Shown here: piece after piece, positions 57,853-64,000 of the stretch
Position numbering within the stretch: position 1 is the first letter of the stretch
Layout: each line of letters opens with the position of its first letter
NCBI GenBank assembly: GCA_934045905.1
Contig: OW203762.1
Span: 4,960,001 to 5,024,000 of the forward strand
Origin: Leuctra nigra
Taxonomy: Eukaryota; Arthropoda; Insecta; Plecoptera; Leuctridae
Length of the DNA: 64,000 nt
Direction: 5' to 3'
Notes under the pieces: generated by a model
Seen by the model: the letters and a program-made list of their open reading frames with translations, nothing else
The model's database searches: none
What the model was told of the DNA's origin: nothing
Position numbers and translations under genes: made by a program

Positions 57853-58516
57853 CTGAGCACAACAATCATTGACAGGGGAAAATCTCTGTTCATTGCGTAG
57901 ATAACAAATACAAACACACAAATATTTGGCAAATATTTAAAGTTTAATAACAATCAGCCTCATGCTCAAAAGATTTTCGCAAGTGCCCAGAGTCTACTAC
58001 TGGATTCCGTCCATAAGATTATTATACCTTGTTCACACTGAGGATTCGATCATGATCCAAAATATCGATTGCAATCGAAAATGTGTGTGAACTGAACTCA
58101 ATCGAACTCGATCATGATCGAACTCAAGGTCAAACAAAAGAAATCATGAATTTTAAAAACGAAAACTTACAAATGCATGCTCTAATTGCATGTAGCAAGC
58201 ATTATAAAGTTTAACTTGAATCTTGCCCCCATTTTGATTTCGATTGTAATTGAACTGGATCATGATCCAATTCACACGGACTTGTGGTGTTGAGGACTGA
58301 CATCCGCAAATATCGATTTGTAGACGCAACTCTTTTGAGCATGAGGCAGAATGTCAATAATCGTTCAGGTCTTTGCTGATTTAGCTGAATATTGATCAAG
58401 TGTGATTATAATGTTGATCGCGAATAAGATTTCAAAATTTCAACGTCATTTTCATTTTTCAACTAGGTTTCTTGTTAAAAAAAACTTTTCAGTGAAGCAA
58501 ACAAATGATGTGTATG

Positions 58517-58610
58517 TACAGTGAGATTCAGAAGAAAGCGGTCGTAGTGCCCCTGTGCCAGGCAGTGTGCACAGGGGCACTACGGCCGCTTTCTTCTGAA
58601 TCTCACTGTA
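58517..58610. mobile_element. 94-bp near-perfect palindromic MITE, TACAGTGAGATTC ends
   Basis: CAGTGAGATTCAGAAGAAAG at the left is inverted at the right, with TA at both outer edges. Arms of about 42 bp surround a short centre (CAGGCAGT). It looks like a Tc1/mariner-type MITE. Confidence 0.85.
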
Positions 58611-58692
58611 CACCCACCTCGAAGTGTTCGTACTGTGTTTCTCATAAGAGCACAATGTATAAAACGGTAGGAACACTTGGAGGTGGGTGTAC
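58608..58692. repeat. Second palindrome abutting the previous MITE
   Basis: TACACCCACCTCGAAGTGTTC pairs with GAACACTTGGAGGTGGGTGT, arms about 21 bp. The two palindromes share a TGTA at their border. Confidence 0.8.
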
Positions 58693-58873
58693 CTATTTAT
58701 CAACATTTCAGTTTCATCAGAGGACATTGAGATAAACGCAGACTCAAGCCCAGTCTCTAAAGGAGATGTAGGCAGCTGAAATCAATAAATGTGACTGGGT
58801 TTGATCTGCAATTACAAATGTATTCATTCAACCAATTTTAGCAATATCCATTTCGTTGGAATGAGTAACTCAC

Positions 58874-59026
58874 CTTTCGAGCGTCTGATAAGTGAACAGA
58901 AGGTTTTGGTGACCCGTAATGTCCCAAGCAGGTTGACTTCCACTTGATGTCTGATTTGTTGTTCCGTCTGCCATTCGAACTCTCCGAACACCATCACGGC
59001 CGCATTATTAACTACCGTCCGCAATA
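58874..59026 (-). CDS. SDR gene, exon 2 (NNA motif, VNLLG)
   Basis: The acceptor GTGTTTCAG ends at 59027; the donor is AAAG|GTGAGT at 58874/58873. The 153-bp exon encodes VLRTVVNNAAVMVFGEF, then EWQTEQQIRHQVEVNLLGTL, then RVTKTFCSLIRRSK. N-N-A-A stands where most relatives have N-N-A-G; N146 in VNLLG is the tetrad Asn. Exon lengths of exactly 153 bp for both exon 2 and exon 3 keep the phase. Confidence 0.9.
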
Positions 59027-59078
59027 CTGAAACACGGTATATCCGTAGCAAGTAAATCCTCAATAATCCTTGCAGCAG

Positions 59079-59480
59079 ACACTTTTTGGGATACAATTAG
59101 AGACAGACAGACTGATGGATGTAATGAATTTAAATATTAATCATGATTTGATCAAAGACAAACTCCAGGTATTTGGTTTGATTTTACATTTTTTCTTCTC
59201 TAAAAATAATTACTAATTTACTAATTAGTAATAATTGGCTGATTTTTTGTGAATATAAATAGTACTTTCTTTTCTGTTTGGGTGCCTCATAAAAATTCAT
59301 TTAAAAATGTGTCGAGAAACAATACTCAGAACATCCAGGATTATAAAATTGTAATTGCAATTGTAATGTTATTGTAAATTGACAATTGTAATTGTAAAAT
59401 TAGACATTAATTAGTTCACGGGTTTGGTCTCCAATCGTTGTACTTTTAAAAAGGCATAAAGTAAAAATTAAAAAGTACTA
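59079..59480. mobile_element. Foldback MITE in SDR intron 1, related to 4948-5300
   Basis: ACACTTTTTGGGATACAATT at the left and GGGTTTGGTCTCCAATCGTT at the right, with AATCATGATTTGATCAAAGA between, follow the order of the copy at 4948. It lies about 55 bp upstream of the exon 2 acceptor. Confidence 0.55.
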
Positions 59481-59728
59481 CTAAACTACAACCAGACTGA
59501 TCAACATCCTTTGAGATTAAATCGAAAATTATCAGCACCATCGACAAGATAGTTTATGTATATGAGATGGTTTAGTTTATGAGAGTTTATACAAGTTTAT
59601 GCATAAACTTGGATAAAATTTCTATATAATATGTCGATCGATTTGGTGCTGGCGATTAATAAAAAAATTTCTAATACGTTAAAACATGGTACAGTGGAGA
59701 GAGCTTGTAGACTTATGATGTGACATAC

Positions 59729-60071
59729 CACAGTCCGGGTTGTCTCTGAGGAAGCCCCTGACCGCCTGGAGTGCTGCGTCGACGCTGCTCTGACTGGTGA
59801 CATCACACTGGACCACACGCAGCCTCTCGCTGGCCTCACAGAGCTGCTCGAGCCTCGGGCCGCTGACCGCCACGTCCAGACACGCGGCCACGACGGTCAG
59901 GCCGAGACGGTGCGCGTGGACGGCCATGGAGAAGCCGAGGCCGGTGTCGCAGCCCGTGATCAGCACCACGTGGCTGCGGGCGGCGGCCATGCGAGCCACC
60001 GGGACCAGGCGGGACCACAGGCGGTGGCCGATGTACAGCAGGGCGCTCGCGATGCACAGCGATGTCAGCAT
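59729..60071 (-). CDS. SDR gene, exon 1 (membrane anchor and cofactor motif)
   Basis: ATG at 60071 in the context CCACGATGC opens 114 codons plus one base; the donor is TGTG|GTATGT at 59729/59728. Residues 1-19 are hydrophobic (MLTSLCIASALLYIGHRLW), followed by basic residues, as in a signal anchor. HVVLITGCDTGLG at 34-46 is the TGxxxGxG nucleotide-binding turn, and D90-V91-T92 the adenine-ring contact usual for SDRs. It is markedly GC-rich, so other frames also stay open here; those are shadows. Confidence 0.9.
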
Positions 60072-61529
60072 CGTGGCAGTCCAGTCGCTTAAACCAAACC
60101 AAATACATGCGGAACAATACTCTTTGTCTCTAGTTGTAGGTTATTTCCAAACAATATTTTATTAGGTACATTTATAATTCCTATGCTACCAAGGTGCTTG
60201 GAAACTCTGAAAATATATTACGATTTTCTTTTTAATTGTTAGAAATAAACAAATAAATTATTGAAAAAATCTGTGACATTCAAACTGCTTGCAGGAGATT
60301 AATTTATAATTGCCAATTTGCTAATTTTCCATTTGTTAGTTAAATAAAAAAATATTTGCGTTTGTAGGTATTGATAAATATATTTTATTCATACAAATCA
60401 TTTTTCTAAAACATAACATAGGTAATATTTGGGTAAAAATAATGTTTTATATCCAAATAAATGTTTCATGAGATTTACGTCTACTATATGCCAATTTGCT
60501 AATTTTCCATTATTTCGGAAAGTTGCTTTAAATAATTTATTATTTTGTAGTGGGGTGGGCTATGAACATCCTGTTGGGTAGAGGGGGGGGGGGCTGATGT
60601 CACCACTGTCTGGGGGGTTATTCTAAAACTTTAAAATTCCGGATTCGGCCCGAATACGATTCGGTGCAATGTTAATCCATATGGCCGTGAATCGTATTCG
60701 GGCCGAATCAGGAATTTTAAAGTTTTAGAATACCCCCCCAGGTCTGGGAGTATAAATTTAGAGATTTCTGGGTATATTTAACCCTAAAGTTCTCAAAATA
60801 AAAACTATATTCCATTTGACATGAGGCAAGTGATTTTATTATAACCACAATAGTTACTTCAATACAATCCATGAACACACTAGGTAAACATTTAGTAAAT
60901 TGTCTAATTAAGTTATTTACCTTCCTTGATCAGAATCTGTTGTTAATCTTCCAGATATGTCAGTCCGTGTGTTGGTTCTTCTCAGCTGATCTTGTTGACT
61001 CGCATCTGTCAATGTCCCCACGTGTTAAAGCCCAAGTGACAGCTGAAGGAGTGACCACCGCGGCAATACACTCTTATCAAATGCAACAGTTCTTGAATGC
61101 TTGCCAGAGCACGGGGTCAACGATCTCGCCCAGAGCAACAAGTTACAGATTGTTGACTGAAGATTAGGACAATAATTCCATTGTCAGCTTCGTTGAACAT
61201 GGCTAATAGTGGCTAGGTCACTTTGCACTTATGCTATTTCCTGCATAATAATAATGAATTATAAATAGATATTATATAGCGCCAACAATTTCTTTTCAAT
61301 TTAGTTGATATTAATAGATTTTAGGAAAAACTTGAATCTGCAATTACAAAAAATATCAAGATTTTCCTTATTCTTCTTAGACATTTACCGATAGGTAGGT
61401 ATACATTTTCTTTTATCAGCTATCTTTATCAGTTCAGCATTACATTTTGCTTCTGTTCATAAATGATTTAATCTTATCTGTCCTCCAAATTTGTTCTAAA
61501 ATTATGAACCGACCATAATCCTTTTCAAG
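60072..61529. other. 5' flank of the SDR gene, no other gene
   Basis: AT-rich. GCTAATTTTCCATT occurs twice (60319, 60499). The plus frame 60871-61167 has no recognised domain. A palindromic MITE at 60611-60740 is listed separately. No TATA box can be assigned with confidence. Confidence 0.45.
60611..60740. mobile_element. 130-bp palindromic MITE
   Basis: TGGGGGGTTATTCTAAAACT at the left and AGTTTTAGAATACCCCCCCA at the right, with CGGCCCGAATACGATTC paired further in. The end type resembles that of 3860-3986. Confidence 0.85.
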
Positions 61530-61728
61530 TCCAAGTCCTTTTTTTAAGTATTTCTCGGGGGTTGATATTTTTATTTCAATGGTACGATTAAAATTTGGAA
61601 AATTCGTTGACTTGGCTCCTTTTTTGATATCACTCCTTTTCAGTGCTGAATTTTTAGATTTCTTCTATTTTTTTTTATAGTTAAAGAGACTTGGCTGGTA
61701 TTTTTACACGGAGTGTTTTTTCTGGGAT
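61530..61728 (-). mobile_element. Single arm of the long-TIR element, abutting a LINE
   Basis: AGTCCTTTTTTTAAGTATTT through GTGTTTTTTCTGGG matches the right arm of 32173-33296 almost exactly. The other arm is absent. The LINE ORF begins right at its edge, so the element inserted in, or recombined with, the LINE. Confidence 0.75.
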
Positions 61729-63167
61729 ATGTATTATATGTATTATATGGAAAAGGAAAATGGTCATAATACAAATGACAAAGAAGAAATAAAGGAATTA
61801 TGGAAAAACTATTTTTCAAAATTACTAAATGCATATGAAGATACTAATAATGTAGAAGATGGGACTGATAAGGAGCAGCGTGATGAAGAAGAAGAGGTAT
61901 GTCAAGATCAAGTGAAAATGGGGGAGCTAGAATTGGCAGTAATGGGGATGAAAAATGGAAGATCGGCTGGTGTTGATGAAGTTACAGTTGAAATGATTAA
62001 AGCTGCAGGGAAATCAGGATTGGAATGGTTTTATCGGGTGGTTTGTGCGGCGTGGCATAAAAAAAGAGTACCTAAAGATTGGACGCGAGGTGTAATTGTG
62101 CCTATTTTTAAGAAAGGAAATAGGAAACATTGCTCAAATTATCGGGGTATTACTTTAATGAGCCAATGTGCTAAGATATATGAAAGGATTTTGGAGAAAC
62201 GGTTAAGATGGGATGTAGAAGAGAGTCTAAGAGAAGAGCAATATGGATTTCGGAAGGATAGATCGTCAATCGAATTGATTTTCGCAATGAGACATATCAT
62301 GGAAAGAAGTTGGGAACAAGGAAAGGAATTGTGGATGGCATTCTTAGATTTGGAAAAAGCATACGACCATTTGCCTCGGTGTAAAGTGTGGGAAGGTTTA
62401 GAAAAGAGGAATGTGGAGCAGGGGTTGATAGAAAGAGTAAAGAGTTTGTATGTGGGATGTGAAAGTTGTGTTGAGAGTGGTTGTGGGAAGACAGAATGGT
62501 TCTCCATAAACTCAGGAGTAAGGCAGGGAAGTGTGCTGCCGCCACTACTGTTTACGGTAGTAATGGATGCCATGATTCGGGAGGTGGTAAATGGGGAAAA
62601 TACCAACACTGGAGTATATGCAGATGATATTGTGGTGTGGAAACACGACGTACAGGCAAAAATAGATAAATGGAATGAAGTAAGCACATGTTTTGGAATG
62701 AAGATTAGTAGAGACAAGAGCGAGTATCTGGTGATGGCAAAGAAGAGAAAAACACAAGAGCAAGGGTTGCAGTTGAGAGGTGAAGAAATGAAGAAGACGG
62801 AAGCATTCCCAAATTTGGGAAGCACTGACAGAGGACGCTAGATGTGGAGAAGAAGTGAAGAGGAGGGTAAAGAAAGCAGATGGATTCTACCAACAAGTAA
62901 GAAAGCTAGTGTGGGACAAAAAGCTTCCACTAAAATTTAAATTGGTACTGTATAAACAATATTTCTTACCAATTTTGAGTTATGGATCAGTTACATGGAA
63001 TATTGGGTGGAAAGAGGCAAGCATGATTCAGGCAGCAGAAATGAAATTTGTTAGGGCTATGGTTGGAGTATCATTGTTGGACAGGATAAGAAGTAATAAG
63101 TTAAGAAAAGAAGTTGCAGTGGAGAGATTGGGATACACTATTGGAAGAGATAGGTTAAGGTGGTTTG
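61729..63167 (+). pseudogene. Non-LTR retrotransposon reverse transcriptase, frameshifted, 5' and 3' truncated
   Basis: The frame 61729-62841 holds the reverse transcriptase core: GVIVPIFKKGNRKHCSNYRG (121-140), the FLDLEKAYD motif A (205-213), GVRQGSVLPPLLF motif B and YADD motif C (297-300). At about 62824 the frame breaks after NLGS; it continues in another frame with LTEDARCGEEVKRRVKKADG, YFLPILSYGSVTW and RDRLRWFG to 63167. There the LINE is fused to the 3' half of a tRNA-like repeat. The N-terminal endonuclease is missing, replaced by the TIR arm at 61530-61728. The clade was not fixed. Not functional as it stands. Confidence 0.85.
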
Positions 63168-63263
63168 GGTTCGATCCCCACAGTAGGCAAATATTTTCAA
63201 TTTGCAGTTGGTATTAATTATCATCACCCTATCTGAGGTCATCAGAAAAAACCATATTAGTCA
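63167..63263 (+). repeat. 97-bp direct repeat, first copy (3' half of tRNA-like repeat)
   Basis: It starts GGGTTCGATCCCCACAGTAG (the B box of the tRNA-like core) and ends AACCATATTAGTCA. The same 97 bp recur at 63472-63568, there with the full tRNA-like head. Confidence 0.9.
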
Positions 63264-63309
63264 CCTATAAGTACTCATCGTATATGAGAAAAATCCATAC
63301 GAGAAGGTG

Positions 63310-63568
63310 AATGTCAGTTGTCAAACGTGGAAAGGATTCCACGGTCTTCTGACCTCTTCATCACGCGTCTCGGACTGTAGAAATACAGTTTATATGGAAC
63401 AAAAACCACTGCAGATTGAATAGCCTGCTTAGCTTAGTGGTTAGAGCACTGGACCGGCAATTCAGAGACGTGGGTTCGATCCCCACAGTAGGCAAATATT
63501 TTCAATTTGCAGTTGGTATTAATTATCATCACCCTATCTGAGGTCATCAGAAAAAACCATATTAGTCA
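63310..63568 (+). mobile_element. tRNA-like-core repeat, plus copy
   Basis: Upstream block GTCAGTTGTCAAACGTGGAA and TTCCACGGTCTTCTGACC, about 75 bp of spacer, tRNA-like core 63423-63494, then TTTTCAATTTGCAGTTGGTA. An inverted relative with the same flanks but a different core is at 63760-63990. Confidence 0.65.
63423..63494 (+). tRNA. tRNA-like sequence (anticodon position GGC), probably pseudo
   Basis: A cloverleaf can be drawn: acceptor GCCTGCT/AGTAGGC with one G-U pair, D stem GCTT/GAGC, anticodon stem CTGGA/TTCAG, T arm GTGGG-TTCGATC-CCCAC. The loop CCGGCAA lacks T33 and would put GGC at 34-36, an anticodon not used by eukaryotic Ala tRNAs. It lies within a repeat, so a tRNA-derived repeat is more likely than a working tRNA. 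Confidence 0.45.
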
Positions 63569-63638
63569 TATATATATATATCCTGAATTTCATCATTTTA
63601 TATGATCTATTGCTGTGTTTTTTAGTTTATTAATTTGT

Positions 63639-63686
63639 AATATACCTGAAGAAGCCAGGCAGGAGCCTGGCGAAACGTTGTATATT
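63639..63686 (+). ncRNA. Hammerhead-like hairpin core (candidate)
   Basis: AATATAC (63639-45) pairs with GTATATT (63680-86) and GCCAGGC (63654-60) with GCCTGGC (63665-71). Between the stems lie CTGAAGA and GAAA, which fit the CUGANGA and GAAA core of hammerhead ribozymes. A proper stem III is not visible (only CGTT remains), so activity as a monomer is doubtful. Confidence 0.35.
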
Positions 63687-63724
63687 TAACTGTGGAATAA
63701 ACGAAGCATTACCGAAAAATATTG

Positions 63725-63726
<2 letters not shown>

Positions 63727-63769
<43 letters not shown>
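63727..63769. repeat. (TA)n microsatellite
   Basis: Uninterrupted TA run, bordered by ATTGATTTA and AATAAATACC. Confidence 0.95.
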
Positions 63770-63777
<8 letters not shown>

Positions 63778-63990
63778 CCAACTGCAATGAGAAAAGATTT
63801 TCCTCGAGTGGGACTCGAACCCACGACCTTCCGATATCCAGTCAGATGCTCTACCATCTGAGCTATCGAGGCAGTTAACATTGCAGCGGCTGTGTTCCAA
63901 TATAAGCTGCGTTAGCAACTTACCGAGATTTGAAGATAGGGTCAGAAGACCGTGGAATATGTTCCACGTTTGACAACTGACTAACTTCAC
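63760..63990 (-). mobile_element. tRNA-like-core repeat, minus copy
   Basis: Read on the minus strand: GTCAGTTGTCAAACGTGGAA, ATTCCACGGTCTTCTGACCC, a spacer of about 80 bp, tRNA-like core 63872-63801, TTTTCTCATTGCAGTTGGTA, then the TA run. Same architecture as 63310-63568 in opposite orientation. Confidence 0.65.
63801..63872 (-). tRNA. tRNA-like sequence (anticodon position GGA), probably pseudo
   Basis: D stem GCTC/GAGC and T arm GTGGG-TTCGAGT-CCCAC are perfect. The acceptor GCCTCGA/TCGAGGA has one mismatch at the first pair. The loop CTGGATA gives GGA (Ser), but real Ser tRNAs have a long variable arm and this one has only five bases. It is best read as a tRNA-derived repeat core. Confidence 0.45.
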
Positions 63991-64000
63991 TCGACTTGGT

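Larger units (their letters stand above)
57853..58873. other. SDR intron 2 with palindromic repeats
   Basis: It contains an inverted repeat at about 58028-58285 (TTCACACTGAGGATTC / GGATCATGATCCAATTCACA) with CGATCATGATCG words, plus the two MITEs listed next. Confidence 0.6.
53214..60071 (-). other. Gene model: short-chain dehydrogenase/reductase (4 exons, 336 residues)
   Basis: Exons 60071-59729, 59026-58874, 57852-57700 and 53575-53214 join in matching phase (all introns phase 1), with GT/AG borders, to a 336-residue protein. It has an N-terminal membrane segment (about residues 3-19), TGCDTGLG at 39-46 for NAD(P) binding, NNAA at 121-124, N146, S173, Y186 and K190 as the SDR tetrad, and the IPGS segment at 215-218. 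T-G-C-D-x-G and the long C-terminal helix region fit the SDR9C-like group (retinol, hydroxysteroid and hydroxybutyrate dehydrogenases). The exact substrate cannot be inferred. Probably anchored in the ER or an outer mitochondrial membrane. Confidence 0.88.

Noticed and set aside
59797..60165. Plus-strand frame opposite SDR exon 1
   Set aside because: Shadow frame. The minus frame has the SDR cofactor motif, a proper donor and phase agreement with three further exons.
62139..62825. 228-codon minus frame
   Set aside because: Antisense of the reverse transcriptase ORF. No signature of its own.
63423..63872. Two functional tRNA genes
   Set aside because: One lacks T33 and has an improbable anticodon. 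The other would be a Ser tRNA without a long variable arm. Both lie in repeats with common flanks.

Overview
This is a window of a eukaryotic nuclear genome, almost certainly an arthropod and probably an insect. It has spliced genes with GT/AG introns, a ZAD-type C2H2 zinc-finger gene (a family concentrated in insects), AT-rich intergenic DNA, and dense transposon debris: helentron-like elements, hAT, piggyBac and TA-flanked MITEs, tRNA-derived SINEs and broken non-LTR elements. Nothing is prokaryotic. The order is not fixed by the sequence; Hemiptera is only a guess. One 200-base N gap lies inside a satellite array.

Three host-type genes can be assembled. (1) Plus strand, 35059-46953: a four-exon ZAD/C2H2 zinc-finger gene, all introns phase 0, predicted 378 residues. 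(2) Minus strand, 60071-53214: a complete four-exon short-chain dehydrogenase/reductase, predicted 336 residues, with the NAD(P)-binding glycine motif and the N-S-Y-K tetrad. (3) Minus strand, 19646 to at least 12843: a partial FLYWCH/MULE-transposase-like gene, with a possible further exon at 11806-11621.

The most interesting structure is in intron 1 and exon 2 of the ZAD gene. About 30 copies of a 121-bp satellite (36527-37536 and 40630-43342) are tandem copies of the gene's own intron 1/exon 2 boundary. Each unit holds 61 bp of intron end, including the AG acceptor, plus the first 60 bp (20 codons) of exon 2. Only the last unit runs on into the rest of exon 2 and a splice donor. A short CAACTCAAC direct repeat, present both in the intron and in the exon, marks the duplication junction. 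A 3.1-kb inverted-repeat transposon, itself carrying a SINE, split one monomer; the two halves sum exactly to 121 bp if a 4-5 bp target duplication is allowed.

Layout. 1-12.8 kb: transposon remnants, including several helentron-like copies, MITEs, a LINE tail and a 36-bp minisatellite. 12.8-19.6 kb: FLYWCH/MULE gene, its intron filled with palindromic MITEs. 19.6-35 kb: a hAT element with perfect 8-bp duplication, LINE scraps, long-TIR elements, an inverted copy of the 36-bp minisatellite, and a repeat carrying five CRE+ETS-like composite sites about 1 kb upstream of the ZAD gene. 35-47 kb: ZAD zinc-finger gene with its exon-derived satellite. 47-53 kb: foldback and hAT repeats. 53.2-60.1 kb: SDR gene; a hAT element sits eight bases inside intron 3 and its target duplication copies the splice donor. 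60-64 kb: a frameshifted reverse transcriptase and two related repeats with tRNA-like cores flanking a hammerhead-like hairpin.
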